Part shown: positions 9,492 to 24,426 of the stretch, one piece after another
Position numbering within the stretch: the stretch's first letter is position 1
How the letters are laid out: every line of letters begins with the position of its first letter
Source of the DNA: Cryptomeria japonica
Lineage: Eukaryota; Streptophyta; Pinopsida; Cupressales; Cupressaceae
Length of the DNA: 64,000 bases
Assembly (NCBI RefSeq): GCF_030272615.1
Contig: NW_026729188.1
Span: 89,593-153,592 of the forward strand
Reading direction: 5' to 3'
Notes under the pieces: model-generated
The model's database searches: none
The model's input: the letters and a program-made list of their open reading frames with translations, nothing else
What the model was told of the DNA's origin: nothing
Translations under genes and position numbers: made by a program

Positions 9492-12098
9492 GAGACTACA
9501 AGTGCGAAATTTGTAGTTTCACTTAAATCATCTTCACTCTTATTTTTTACTATGAGTTTGCACAATCCTTTCCCTCCTACCAAGTTTGTAGGTTTAATAT
9601 CAATGTTAAATAATCTTGTACTTTGACGATCAATGTACTCCTTTCATTGAACCTAATCTCCTATTTAGTAAGAATAATTTTCACTATTCCATCAAGAGCA
9701 TACACAATTAAATATAATTTTAATATTTAAAATTGAGACTGATTAATCACCTTTACAGGAAAAAAGGTGTGTTTTCAACCAAATATACTATTTATAATGG
9801 CTTTTTGAAGAAGTTCTCTTGAATCTATTCCCCCATCATTTTTCTAAAGAATTATGATCGGCATGATGTGGTCAGATGCGTGGTGCTTTAAAACAATAAA
9901 TTTGAATACCATGATGGACTAAAATAGGGGTATTGGCCATGTTACTTTTAAGGCCGTCAAATTCTTTTACACATGGATAGATCTACTTGAATATGTCATA
10001 TCCCTTTTAAAACCTGTTTATAATTTTTAGGTCATTCTTTAACTTCATAAAACTTCAAAGGGTGAATTAATTATAGTATCATCAAAAAGGTGACAAGATT
10101 ATTATAGGGAGATTTTCGTTACAAGAGCATCATCAAAAAGAGCTATTAAGAAATTATAGTAGCTACCTACAAAAATCACTATGAAACCCTCCATTTCAAG
10201 CACCCAATAAATAGGAGAGTCTGTGTATAAAACCATAAAATTATAGATGGGAAACCATGAGATAAACCACCCAAAGTGTGATGCCCAAAATCCAAAGCCA
10301 AAATTCCAATATGATTTAAGAGGCTATAAATATCATATTCCTTCCACCTATAATAAGCTCATCATGATCTACTCCCCCACATGGGTGCTTCACTGTCTCC
10401 AATCAAAAATAATTGATTATGCGCTAGAAGCAATCATAAGCTGGTCAAGCGTAACTCACTCTTACAAGGCTATTGTGCATATTAGATGAATTTACATTTC
10501 TATTTTGGGAAGCCCGTATTCTAGAGGTCGTAACTTCTGATACAAAAATTTGATTGAGATATTCTTTTTAAAATGATAGAGCTTTGAGGGATATGTGTCT
10601 CGTTCATAAGAGAGCTAAGGAAAAGCCATCTAGAATTATTTTTAAGTCAAAATATTAAATCTATTGACCAAAATTGAGATTCTATGTTCTCTAACTCAAT
10701 TTTGTTTTTTGTATTATTAGCATTAGGATGCAAGTTCAAGACACCTTTCCTAAAAAACTTCCACATTTCAAACACCTTGTAAGATAAAAGGTACTACAAT
10801 CACTATTGACTAATTTTGCTAGGAAAAAATATTCCTTTAGACTAATGTCACCTTCTAAAATTCTCTACGCTCACTACACTTCGCGGCGCATTTGTAACAT
10901 TTTGAGAAGAGTCAACTTTCTCAACCATCACCCTCTCATGCTCGACTGCCTAATAAAATGGTATTGAACATCAAAGTTCTCAATACTCACATGAAAAATT
11001 GAGATATTTGTTGGATGTATGCCATAACCTCTTCAACATCGATCTATAACAGCTCCTTAACTCAGTCCCGCATATGTGCAAAGTTAAATTTTATATTATA
11101 CTTCTAAACTTACATTACATTAAGTGAGCCAAAAATGAGATTTCAAAACATGTGAGATGGAAAGTTCTAGATTACCAAAGAAAAATTTCTTAAATAAAAA
11201 CCTAAATGAAAAATGGAAATATCAATTTAAATAAAGAACTTGGTACCAGACGATGGATCTCCTTGCCCAAGATGTTATTGTGATGTATCAAAAACTTTAA
11301 AGGGCTTGCCTAGTTTTTATCCCACATACAAAATAGGAGATAAGAACAAATAAAGTAGCAAAGCAAGGGAGACCAAATCATACAAAAATTAAAATTAACT
11401 AACTCAAATGATTAAAATAATGAAATAGAAATGAGAAGGTAGAGAAGAGATAATACCTTCGTGAGGCTGAATAACCCCGAATAAAACCTACAATCAGGAA
11501 GAGATGAAATGTTGGGGCCCCTTAAGAGATCACAATGAATGGTTGAGCCCCTACTTTAGTTTCTCAACCTCCAAAGGAAGAGATGAAGATTAAAAAAGAT
11601 GTGTCGTTTTATCCTCTGTGTTTCTAGGAGGTCGAATAATTCATAAAATCCCTAAATTCCACTCCCATGTCCACGGGGAGTCACAAACTAGTGTGTATAT
11701 GTGTGGTCGAAAAGTTAGTGAAATCCCAAGGTGTCGAGTACAAGATAGGATTTAACGCTGATGGATAAAATTACATGAGAAGAATGAGAACTAATCTGTA
11801 AAACTAACAAGACCAAATTCACCTCAACTCTTTGGAGAAGCCAAGGCGACCAAGTAGGTTGTAGAGCGTTGCAACAACCTTCAAGAGAGTGTTATAAACG
11901 ATAGCATATTCGCAAGAAGATTAAAATGCTCAAGATTGTTGCAGTGTGATTTTGATATGAAACATTTAGGGGATGACAAATATATCTTTGACATGGAAAT
12001 CAATATAGATTGAGTTCAAGATTAATTTTTCTTAGTTATGGTATGCATGTGGAGGCTATTTTGTAGTGGTTATATGTGCATGAGTGCAATTTGGTGAT
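9492..12098. other. AT-rich spacer without recognised gene
   Basis: The longest open frame is 80 codons (10247-10489, plus) and has no family resemblance. A short imperfect tandem pair (10078-10107 and 10129-10159, both starting ATCATCAAAAAG) and a small stem (AGGTTGT at 11856-11862 with ACAACCT at 11874-11880) are the only structures I saw. Unit 2 carries three of its private changes in this stretch (22065-22066, 22841, 23738). Equivalent spacers precede 24195, 36291, 48389 and 60485. Confidence 0.5.
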
Positions 12099-12330
12099 TA
12101 TTCCTTTTCCTGTCGATCATAAGTAGTCTTTGAATCAATGTCCTAGGTTAGATAATGATTTTCATATATTTAATATTTACCTCTCTAACATTTTTGTAAT
12201 GACATACATTGGAAAATGGACACCCATGGGATCTTGGTAGGAATTATTTAGTTATTATTATTTTTTTTATTGGTAAATTATTTGGTTATTATTATTCTCT
12301 AGGATACTTTAGATATTGTTAAGACCATAC

Positions 12331-12582
12331 CTTTTTTTTATAAAAACAAGTCAGGAATACATAAACGTTGGCATGTTTTCCTTTGTATAGCATATTACAA
12401 CGATTTGAGTAAGCATACACCTAAACCACAAGTCGCCTTCGGCTAAGCAGCCACGTACACTGGGATCCAGTCCATAAGGGATTGAACCTGTTGCGAAGGC
12501 GGCTCCGGGGATTTCAACCTTGGTGCATGGATTCTATATCACACACCATCGTCCTCACCAATTGAGCTACAACCCTTTGGCA
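12331..12582 (-). mobile_element. tRNA-derived SINE-like insertion, unit 2
   Basis: Same insertion as in unit 1, at the same unit position with the same flanking imperfect duplication. It was copied with the unit rather than inserted independently. Confidence 0.6.
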
Positions 12583-13467
12583 TTAAAACCATATTGAATA
12601 GGGTAGGTTACATAAATGTGAATGTCGATGCTGGGAGTTATAGCCATTGTTTGTCATAAGATAAATTGGCATTTTTCTTATGAATCGTTTGGGAGATATA
12701 TTTGTGAGAGTGGAGCATCTTGTCACAATGGTGGGTGGCTCAGTCGCTTCCATCTTGATGATGGTGTGATGGTATTAAAGAGTGGTGACTATTGGGGTTA
12801 TCTGTTCAGATTACGGGAATTGTTTGTCATCTTTTAAATGATTTAGATTAACTTCCACCTCCTGAAGATAGCATAGAGATTTAAGGCCTTCCCTTTCAAG
12901 TATACATAAAAGAAAAGAAATCTAATCTTAGATAAAAGGAGAATTATTATTGTCAGCTAAATTAATCGGCTGTCCAGAACATAAGGCTCCTGTGTTATCT
13001 TCCAAATAACTTAAATCGGCTTTAAAGAAAAAAGACATTGTCAATAAAAAGTTAAATATTCAAAACGTAGACTGCTTGGTCATTTTTCTAAATAATTTAA
13101 ATTCACTTACCACTTCGTGAGCCAGATCCAGATGTTCGTGATTGAGACCTAGGAACGAAGGCAAAGGCACGGCCAGTACCATAGCCATCTCACTAGCCAG
13201 CATCTCCTGAGCCCACACAAGTTCCGGTTCCAGGGCCAGCAGCGACTTCGTTGCTTACCCAGTTTCTGTTGATCCGATTGGTTAATCAGTCCTATCACCC
13301 GCTGTAGTATTCAATTATTCAAAAACCTATTGTCATCTTCAAAACGAGTTAAATTGACTTTATAATTAAAAAAATACAAGCAGATCATCAAAAATCCAAG
13401 AATAAACAGTTTCTTTGGAAAAGCTAAATACTCTCCTAATCTCTGTTTCGCTCGCAGTTGTTAAGAT

Positions 13468-13750
13468 ACACGTTTAATTCATTTCACGTTTATATGCAAG
13501 ACTTATCCGCAGACCAGGCCGATAACGATAAGTCGTCTATCATATTCATTGAATCTGCGGCATCGCAGACCACGTAGGTCGTCTATCGTGTTCGTGTTAA
13601 TTGCTTAGCTCAGTCACATTCCTTCCTGATGTGCATCTATATAAAGAGCTGCGCGCACCACAGCATTGCATAAAAGTAGTAACCAGTAACCAGCAGCCCG
13701 TTTCTTCTACTCCTTTTCAAGAGAACTTGTAGTGCAAATTTATAAGGAAA
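13468..13750 (+). promoter_or_regulatory. ACC oxidase promoter and 5' UTR, unit 2
   Basis: TATA box at 13638-13646. Direct and inverted repeats are as in unit 1, with no difference seen. Confidence 0.65.
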
Positions 13751-14945
13751 ATGGGCGTTCCAGTGATTGACATGAAAAACATAGACGGAGGAGACAGAGA
13801 GGTGATCATGGCTGAAATAGCCAAGGCCTGCGAGAGTACTGGTTTCTTTCAGGTGAAAAACACAACTGATCATATTTTCTCATGTGCAAAACTTACTAAT
13901 TATAGAGAAAACAGAGTTGAAGTGATTTCGTTTTGTGTTTGCAGCTTTTGAACCATGGCATAGAGCATGAACTCATGGACCGTGTAAAGAAAGTTTGCTC
14001 GGAGCATTACAAGCTTAACAGAGAGCAGAGCTTCAATGCCTCTTTGCCTGTAAGGTTGTTGAGCAACGCTCTTGACAGCGATAACGCTGATAAGATCGAG
14101 AACGTTGATTGGGAAGATGTTATTCAAATACATGAGATGCAGGAGACCAATTCATGGCCTTCCCAACCCAGTGATTTCAAGTACAACAACTCAACTATTT
14201 TGTGCACAATTCAAACGTTTCTATAAATATAGAATAGAAAAAATTAATATGAGCATGATCTATATACAAGCGTTTCTGGTTTCTGGATATCGAAAAACAA
14301 AATACTAAGACATTATATTGCATTTTTCTCAGGGAAACTATCCAGGAGTTTCGAAACAAGATATTTTCATTGACAGAAAAGCTGTTGGAAGTAATAAGTT
14401 TGAATCTGGGGCTAGAGAAAGAGTACCTGAAAGAGGCATTTGCGGGAGGAGAGAAGCCCTTCTTCGGCACCAAAGTGAGCCATTATCCTCCTTGCCCTAG
14501 ACCGGACCTCATCAAGGGCATCCGTGCACACACAGATGCAGGTGGCCTCATTCTCTTATACCAAGACGATCAAGTGTCCGGTTTGCAGGTCCTCAATGAT
14601 GGCACTTGGGTTGACGTGCAACCCATTCCATACGCAATAGTTGTTGACATTGGGGACCAGTTGGAAGCCATCACTAACGGCAAATACACCAGCGCATGGC
14701 ATCGCATTCTACCCACTAAGAATGGCAACCGTTTCTCAGTGGCATCGTTTTATAATCCCTCATATAATGCCAAGGTCTATCCCGCATCTCAACTTACTGC
14801 TCAGACCGGTGATGAATTATCGGTTTATCCAGAGTATCCAGAGTATCTGTTTGGAGACTACATGCAGGTTTACAGCCACCAGAAATATGAAGCCAAAGAG
14901 CCACGATTCGAAGCTATGAGGATTGTGAATGTAGAATGCCAATAG
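13751..14945 (+). CDS. ACO: ACC oxidase, copy 2
   Basis: Exons are 13751-13852, 13945-14180 and 14333-14945. The predicted protein, splice sites and both introns look identical to copy 1, although this unit is the most diverged elsewhere. It lies 10.9 kb from the end of copy 1, same strand, with no other intact gene between. Confidence 0.93.
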
Positions 14946-17900
14946 AATAGAGCTCTATTTACCTCCTCCTCTCCTATTTCTGTTTCTGTGGCTACTGTCT
15001 TCCATCCATTTTGATATTCCTCGTAATGTATTCCATCCATTTAAGGAATCTTTTCATCCATATATATGAATTTTTATCTATATATATCAAAGTGTTGTTT
15101 TATATAATTATAAAAGTGTTTCTTATAAAAAGATTCGTATATTGAGTTGTAGTTTGAACTCTTATATTTATCGATGTTTTTCTCTCACATAGAATTATCA
15201 TAGCTAAGAACTGTGTTAGAACATTAAAATAGAAAGCATTCGTAATAATAATAGAATAGTTAACTCGTATAATCGAACATAAAAGTAATATTATAGGTTT
15301 CCAATCATGATGCTTTGTTTATATATCGAAAATTGAAATACGACTCGCAAATGCAGCCTCTCAGTATATTTCAAAGTTGAATATGACTGAAGAATGCAAC
15401 CTCCCGTTATGTTTTAAATGCAGATATAACTAGCACATATATTCTAAACAAGACATCATTGCCATTAAACGTAACATAACAAAATATGCAAAGATAATTT
15501 CACACTAGACATAAGAAATTGAAATGAAACTATTAATTTCTCTACATTCTCAAAAGTTCAAGACCTTCTATTTTTCATGGCCACTTCAATACCTTCTATC
15601 ATACTCGAGCACTACACTTTTAAGGGAAATATATCTCTTTCTTCCACAATTGCCCACCTACCCTTTATTTTGGGTTTATAAGTGCTTTGGAAACAAAACA
15701 CAATTAATTCTCTAGTGAACAACACAAGAAACTATTCCATTACAAGCATTCTAGGATAGGAATTTTATAATCAAATACTAACTCTTCTTCTAACTTCAAC
15801 AAGCATACAGTTGTCGTGAAATTTGGTCAAACAGCTGACATTGTTTGGCTGTAGGCGAGCATTATTTACACCAATTTATGAAGCACATGATGAACAATGT
15901 CTGTACATGTCGACTCTCAAATAAAAATGTCTCCTCTTCTACTATTCAGTGGTTTGTACAATCACTACACTAACATGCAAGAACATCTACTATTAAGTAA
16001 AGATTCTAAATAAGCACGAACATATTTAGTGAGTCAAGTCTATCTTAATCATCAAAATCCATCATCCACGTATAGAGTAATACCAAAACTTAAGGGATAT
16101 ATTCTCTTGATCATACCTATGGATATAATTATGCCTTAATTTCCAACTTGGATAGTTTCTATTCCTTGTGAATTCCACAACAAAAACTAATTGGTGTACG
16201 ACTTGATTCTTTATCCTATCTAGTGATCCAATAATATCTTATATAATATAAAATTATTCTAAACATGCCCACGAGAGATAATAATAGATTCGAAGTTTGA
16301 TCCATCGAATCCATCAGACAATCCTTGAGTTTCTAAGCACAATCACGCATGCCTATTTTCGGTAGCATCTCCCTTACCAATACCGCCATCAACCGATTTT
16401 CCTATATAAATATTCATATCTGTGTATCATTCCACAAAGCAAAGGCGCAATAATTGATGGATTGATTACCTTGGTTGGTTCAGTGTACTTCATACATGTC
16501 GGCACCCTATTTAGTCATGTCTCAATTGTGGCCTATTCTATGTAGGAGTGTATATTTTTCCCTTGTCGTCTCATTATTGATAAACCTTTCGATAGATTTA
16601 CTATTTTGCATTCTGTCATGTCCTTCATAACGCACCTCAACCTTTCTCTTCTCCAGTTGGGGGCCCCCTTCTGCTCCGCTTTGTTTTCGTTCGTTTTTCT
16701 TTTCTTTCCTTGTCTGTGTTGTTGTCTTTTTTTTGTCTTGTGTTTTGGAGTCCCGAAACTCCGAGGTCCTGAACTTCTCCTTCGGATCTTCGGACTCCCA
16801 GGCTTCCTCCGTGTCCTTGACTATTCTTTCCCTTTGTTTTCTTCGAAATTCCAGGATCTCGGAGTTCCGAGTTTGGAAGAGTTCTTCCATTTCTCGAAAC
16901 CTCGGAGTACAAGGTTCTCGGGTTTCGCTGTTTGTTTGTTTAGTGTTTGCATTATTTCGGACATCTGGGTTTTCAAGGTTATGGTGGCCTCTAGCTTCCC
17001 CACACCCCGAGATCTCGAAATCCTAGGTTTTCGTCCTTCTTCGTTGCTTAGGGATTTCATGATTTCGGGATCCCAGGAACCTCAGGAACTTAGTTTCCCA
17101 AGTTCCCAGTTCCTCGAACTCTAAAGTCATGTGTTTTGTTTGTTCATTGTGCGTCTTTGGTTGTCGTGCGTGTGCTTTCGTCTTGGTGTCACCGCGTGTT
17201 GTCTCTTCAAAAGTGTATCTCAAAAAACTGATCAAATGCCTTTGAGTATGTCAAAATAATTATGTGTTTCTTTATTCATTTGGAGAAATTTAATTTTAAT
17301 TTGGAAAAATCCAATAGCTCTCATTTCGATGTGATTGCGACAACCCAAATATCACCAAAGACCATATTTTCTCTCCCTCCCACTCCTCCCACCCACCCCT
17401 GCAATGGCGTCTACCTATTCCTAATGTCATCTTTTTGTTAATATCATTGACTATCTTTTGAATAATGGTTGTGAGATTCCTGTTATTTTTCCATTTTTCA
17501 CTATCGTTGACTATCTTGTGAACAATGGTTGTGAGATTCGTGTTGCTTGACCATGACCTTGTGGTTGTAATCGTATGTATGTAAATGTGTGATGATGCAT
17601 ATAATAAAATACCTTAATGCTACATACAATGTCTAATGAATGTGAATTGTTTAAATATTACCACGGTGAAAATGATGATAACAAATGGATGTAATAATCT
17701 CGACAATGACCTTTTACATGTAGAAAGAACCAAAAATAATTCAAAAGAACTATTGCAAATTCCATTGTGTTGTAGAGTCAAAACTTTACAATGCTATTTA
17801 GAAAAAATGACTTGAGATAAAACTCGAGAATCAAGGCAAACATAAATATATAAAAGCGCATAAAGCTCAATCGCCTATGGTATACTACATGACACGACCT

Positions 17901-18997
17901 ATTTTACTATTAGAATACCTTCAAGTATTATCTATTATAAGGAGAGGAAATTTGAGTAACACCAAGATATGTCAATTAATAGATGATTCTAGAAAAATAT
18001 TTATGGATTTCGATCTGGACCATGCAAAGATAATCAAACATCCTTTGACTACCTCTAAGTTCTCTTCTCTTATCTCGTAATAACACAAAGTCCCTAACTA
18101 CAAACTCTCTATTCTAATCTCTTCCATTAAACATTTATTTAAAATGTTCTTAATATTTTTAATCCTGTCTACCGCTATTTTCTTTATCTCTTCTTTCCTA
18201 GTCAAAGATGTGATCCCTTTTCCCTAATGATTATTCAAATTACTAATCTTTGATGACAGTTGCTATTCGTATTCCAACAAATTTCAATGGTATGTGAAGC
18301 TTACTACCGATCTCATAAGCAATTTTAATTTGAAAAACTGTGATCTCTTTCTATTGTGATTGTGTCTACCCCAAGAACATCAAATATCCTCTTTTTTTTT
18401 TTCTATTTTTTGTTATTATCATTTACTATCTTGAGCATAATGGTTGTGAGATTTTTGTTTCTTGATCATTACCCTGTGGGTGTAAGCCAATGAATTTAAA
18501 TATGCAAGGCTACATATAATAATACAAAACGTAGATATGTTTGAAGCAGAATTGTTTTTATAATTATCAATTAATATTGTCTAAGTAACCTTGAAAATTA
18601 TCAGTATCATTTCATCAATGAAATTGCAAAACACTTTAGATGTAGGGTATTTTATGTTCAACCACTTTAACACTCATACTTAAGTAATTAGTATCAATCA
18701 AAATATGAGTGTGGATAGTATTTGATTGTGGTTTAATTGTAACTATTGTATTTTGGTTCCATTGTTAGAATGCCTCGTCAATTACAAGAAACCTAGAGGG
18801 ATAGAAAATGGCATTGGGTATATTACTAGTTTTTTGACATATTTTGCATCATGATTTTATTCTAATAAAATTCTATTGTTGTTCTCTATTCGCACAATCC
18901 AACAAGATTTCATCAATCGCTTGCTTGTACCCTACAATTCACTAGATAACACTTTTTTGTTGATTTTAGCCTATAGTTCTTCTCTCTTTAGCATAGA

Positions 18998-20483
18998 TGT
19001 TGAAGACATTCTTTGTGGGTAAGGAAATTTACAATGGCAAAGCCAACACATATAACACCAAATCACACTGTCGTTGTAGAAATAAAAAGATATTAATCTA
19101 TCTAGGATTCTTTAGCATGTTAATACATTTATGCACGTTAGTCTTTTGAAACCATATATTTCACGTATAACCACCAATGGGAACGTAACTTCCAAAATAA
19201 CCTACTAACCAATTTTTAATTATTTATTGAAAAATCATACTAAAAAATAATTTGTAATATAATAATAGAAAATTATCCCCTATTAGATTTATCCCAGTAA
19301 GTTTTGTGCATTGTAAGAGTTTAACACAACCCTTATCGATACTTTGATGAATCACCTTCACGAATAATCCTCACTGACACAGGAAACACGAGACTAACTC
19401 CATGAACGGATCTCCTAATTATAGAAACCACAAACCTCTACACAACATGAAACGGCGTAGCTTTTCCCAAACCTACTTGTATAATTAGAGAGAAACATTC
19501 CTCTGACATTCTAGACCTATCAAATCCCTCTACGGTGTTGCATATGACATAACAATTCTCCTTTGAGACTCCACATATCCTTCGAGTGTTTTGAATCCTT
19601 CCTCTATGGTTTAAATGAAGATCAACCAAATGCTGCTCTTTTGTACTAAACAGCAGCAATCAAATGTTGATACATCAAGTGTACTCATATGAAAATCCAA
19701 TCCCCATCTTTTCTTAAGGGGCAAAAATGGAGAAGAATGCTTCTCATGCCATGAATCACCCCTGAGCAAGAAGCTAGCTCGATATAATATATTTCCTCCT
19801 ATATCCATTTCCTCCGACCTCCTATGTGATCCTATTACACTATCCATTTGATATCTCACTAGAATCTCAAACAATACAACCATCTGAATTTGGAATCTTT
19901 GTCAAGTGTAACATAGATGACTTGAACATTTGATTAATGTTGTAACGACACAAAACTAAATTATGATGGCATCCCTTTCTTCTTTTAAACAATCATCCTC
20001 AGGTTGGTGGCAGAATTCCCTTCGTCTTCAACTCACTACTTTTCGTAACGATGTTTATGTCAATTATTCTGATGTTGTTTCTAAGGATACGCAACCAATT
20101 ATTCCTAGCTAGTAATCTTCTCCTATCTTGGTTGTTGTGGGTGTGTATTTGGGGTCGCTTTCTTCTTTGTCTACTACTTCCCAATTGCCCTTGGGAAATG
20201 CTACATCTAATTTCCTTCTATTCCGATTATATCTGCTCCTCTTCATTCCAATATAGAATTACTTTCTTATGTGCCTTTTCAGGGACTCTCTCCCTCCTCT
20301 TTCCCTTTTGGTTTTAAATTTTGACGGTGACCCATCTTGGACAATTGTACATAGCAGGAAAAAGGGTTCCCTTATTCAACAAAATATATACCCTTATTTA
20401 ACCACGAGAAAATATTTAATTATGAAATTTAACTCCAAAATAATCTTTTCAAATACTCCCCTTTAATAAATTCTAAAACTCCT

Positions 20484-20514
<31 letters not shown>

Positions 20515-21587
20515 TCTTTACACATCTATATTGGTGTATCTTTTATAATGCATAAAAATCAGAGTTCAAACCATACACATTTGTCGTCTTATAAATATGT
20601 GCCATAACTCCAACTGACAATTAAATATTCAAACAATTCATTTTTCAATAAAAAAAGACATTCTGCTCGTACCTTAATCAGTTTATGTATTTGGTATAAA
20701 CTTCTGCACTTCACTAGTGTTTAAAATAGAGAGATTAAAGACTAGTGCATTGACTTATTCCATGCCTAAATTTCCTTGTTATACATCAATAATTTCAGGT
20801 CTAAAATATCGATCTTTGGCTTCCACATAGGACCAACACATTATTTATAGTGTCTCCTGTCATTACTTCTCTGAGAAAGTGGATTACCTTATACTTTATA
20901 TTCAAATCGCCTTGGACTTCTTATATCTCCGTCATCAATTAATTCACTATCTTTCTTGCAGATTTTATAATTAAATCAACAGTGGTCTTCCAAATCTATC
21001 ATGCGGCCAACAACCACCAATTCTCCACCAGTCTAAGCTAACCACATGCCGCACATTCCTCCTTCTCTATATCTATTTATTGTAATATCCATGCTATTTC
21101 TTCTTCTCCACACGCCTAGGGAGATAAATTCAAAATTTTCTTCTTTGATCATGTACCACGCCTATTCACAAATTTTACACAAGGACCTAATTCACTTCAA
21201 CATTAAACTTCCATTTCCACTGCAAATATTTATATACCATAATTTAGCTACAACTCACTCATAGGATCAAAACCATTGCATGCTCTAATACCAAGTTAAT
21301 AATGTTGGAGACAACACAAATAATACCAGATCACAAATTGTTTTTAGAAATAAAAGATATTAATTTATTTTGAATTTTTAAGGATAACTAGTAATGTGTT
21401 GTTCCACATTAGGCTTTTTAAAGGCTTGTATTTCTCATATATAAGCACCTACCAGATCGTAACTTCGCAACTAACCCGCTAACTTGCAATTATTTATTTA
21501 TTCTAAAACCTTACTAAAAAATAACTATTCATTAAGTACTCTAGCAGAAGTAAGCAATATTTAAGAATCATTTTCTTAAGTCCAACA
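18998..21587 (-). mobile_element. Old non-autonomous LTR retroelement, unit 2
   Basis: Carried by the unit amplification. The well-preserved LTR is 21303-21587. It is 2 bp shorter than in unit 1 through one lost GT repeat, and has A at 20001. Confidence 0.55.
20489..20514 (+). repeat. (GT)13 microsatellite, unit 2
   Basis: Thirteen perfect GT repeats, one fewer than unit 1. Confidence 0.95.
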
Positions 21588-24426
21588 GAGACTACAAGTG
21601 CGAAATTTGTAGTTTCACTTAAATCATCTTCACTCTTATTTTTTACTATGAGTTTGCACAATCCTTTCCCTCCTACCAAGTTTGTAGGTTTAATATCAAT
21701 GTTAAATAATCTTGTACTTTGACGATCAATGTACTCCTTTCATTGAACCTAATCTCCTATTTAGTAAGAATAATTTTCACTATTCCATCAAGAGCATACA
21801 CAATTAAATATAATTTTAATATTTAAAATTGAGACTGATTAATCACCTTTACAGGAAAAAAGGTGTGTTTTCAACCAAATATACTATTTATAATGGCTTT
21901 TTGAAGAAGTTCTCTTGAATCTATTCCCCCATCATTTTTCTAAAGAATTATGATCGGCATGATGTGGTCAGATGCGTGGTGCTTTAAAACAATAAATTTG
22001 AATACCATGATGGACTAAAATAGGGGTATTGGCCATGTTACTTTTAAGGCCGTCAAATTCTTTTTTACATGGATAGATCTACTTGAATATGTCATATCCC
22101 TTTTAAAACCTGTTTATAATTTTTAGGTCATTCTTTAACTTCATAAAACTTCAAAGGGTGAATTAATTATAGTATCATCAAAAAGGTGACAAGATTATTA
22201 TAGGGAGATTTTCGTTACAAGAGCATCATCAAAAAGAGCTATTAAGAAATTATAGTAGCTACCTACAAAAATCACTATGAAACCCTCCATTTCAAGCACC
22301 CAATAAATAGGAGAGTCTGTGTATAAAACCATAAAATTATAGATGGGAAACCATGAGATAAACCACCCAAAGTGTGATGCCCAAAATCCAAAGCCAAAAT
22401 TCCAATATGATTTAAGAGGCTATAAATATCATATTCCTTCCACCTATAATAAGCTCATCATGATCTACTCCCCCACATGGGTGCTTCACTGTCTCCAATC
22501 AAAAATAATTGATTATGCGCTAGAAGCAATCATAAGCTGGTCAAGCGTAACTCACTCTTACAAGGCTATTGTGCATATTAGATGAATTTACATTTCTATT
22601 TTGGGAAGCCCGTATTCTAGAGGTCGTAACTTCTGATACAAAAATTTGATTGAGATATTCTTTTTAAAATGATAGAGCTTTGAGGGATATGTGTCTCGTT
22701 CATAAGAGAGCTAAGGAAAAGCCATCTAGAATTATTTTTAAGTCAAAATATTAAATCTATTGACCAAAATTGAGATTCTATGTTCTCTAACTCAATTTTG
22801 TTTTTTGTATTATTAGCATTAGGATGCAAGTTCAAGACACGTTTCCTAAAAAACTTCCACATTTCAAACACCTTGTAAGATAAAAGGTACTACAATCACT
22901 ATTGACTAATTTTGCTAGGAAAAAATATTCCTTTAGACTAATGTCACCTTCTAAAATTCTCTACGCTCACTACACTTCGCGGCGCATTTGTAACATTTTG
23001 AGAAGAGTCAACTTTCTCAACCATCACCCTCTCATGCTCGACTGCCTAATAAAATGGTATTGAACATCAAAGTTCTCAATACTCACATGAAAAATTGAGA
23101 TATTTGTTGGATGTATGCCATAACCTCTTCAACATCGATCTATAACAGCTCCTTAACTCAGTCCCGCATATGTGCAAAGTTAAATTTTATATTATACTTC
23201 TAAACTTACATTACATTAAGTGAGCCAAAAATGAGATTTCAAAACATGTGAGATGGAAAGTTCTAGATTACCAAAGAAAAATTTCTTAAATAAAAACCTA
23301 AATGAAAAATGGAAATATCAATTTAAATAAAGAACTTGGTACCAGACGATGGATCTCCTTGCCCAAGATGTTATTGTGATGTATCAAAAACTTTAAAGGG
23401 CTTGCCTAGTTTTTATCCCACATACAAAATAGGAGATAAGAACAAATAAAGTAGCAAAGCAAGGGAGACCAAATCATACAAAAATTAAAATTAACTAACT
23501 CAAATGATTAAAATAATGAAATAGAAATGAGAAGGTAGAGAAGAGATAATACCTTCGTGAGGCTGAATAACCCCGAATAAAACCTACAATCAGGAAGAGA
23601 TGAAATGTTGGGGCCCCTTAAGAGATCACAATGAATGGTTGAGCCCCTACTTTAGTTTCTCAACCTCCAAAGGAAGAGATGAAGATTAAAAAAGATGTGT
23701 CGTTTTATCCTCTGTGTTTCTAGGAGGTCGAATAATTTATAAAATCCCTAAATTCCACTCCCATGTCCACGGGGAGTCACAAACTAGTGTGTATATGTGT
23801 GGTCGAAAAGTTAGTGAAATCCCAAGGTGTCGAGTACAAGATAGGATTTAACGCTGATGGATAAAATTACATGAGAAGAATGAGAACTAATCTGTAAAAC
23901 TAACAAGACCAAATTCACCTCAACTCTTTGGAGAAGCCAAGGCGACCAAGTAGGTTGTAGAGCGTTGCAACAACCTTCAAGAGAGTGTTATAAACGATAG
24001 CATATTCGCAAGAAGATTAAAATGCTCAAGATTGTTGCAGTGTGATTTTGATATGAAACATTTAGGGGATGACAAATATATCTTTGACATGGAAATCAAT
24101 ATAGATTGAGTTCAAGATTAATTTTTCTTAGTTATGGTATGCATGTGGAGGCTATTTTGTAGTGGTTATATGTGCATGAGTGCAATTTGGTGATTATTCC
24201 TTTTCCTGTCGATCATAAGTAGTCTTTGAATCAATGTCCTAGGTTAGATAATGATTTTCATATATTTAATATTTACCTCTCTAACATTTTTGTAATGACA
24301 TACATTGGAAAATGGACACCCATGGGATCTTGGTAGGAATTATTTAGTTATTATTTTTTTTTTTATTGGTAAATTATTTGGTTATTATTATTCTCTAGGA
24401 TACTTTAGATATTGTTAAGACCATAC

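Larger units (their letters stand above)
1..12098 (+). repeat. Array unit 1 (12098 bp)
   Basis: Complete unit, used as the reference here. Diagnostic states are A at 162, G at 256, G at 7903, G at 8173 and 14 GT repeats at 8391-8418. I found no substitution private to this unit. Confidence 0.95.
12099..24194 (+). repeat. Array unit 2 (12096 bp), the most divergent copy
   Basis: Complete unit with 13 GT repeats (20489-20514) and A at 20001. It carries the most private changes: A for G at 16911, TT for AC at 22065-22066, G for C at 22841 and T for C at 23738. Like unit 1 it keeps the A in the T-tract (12260). Confidence 0.95.

Noticed and set aside
10247-10489. 80-codon plus-strand open frame
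   Set aside because: ATG start and conserved across units, but the units are almost identical everywhere, so conservation carries no information, and no family resemblance was seen.
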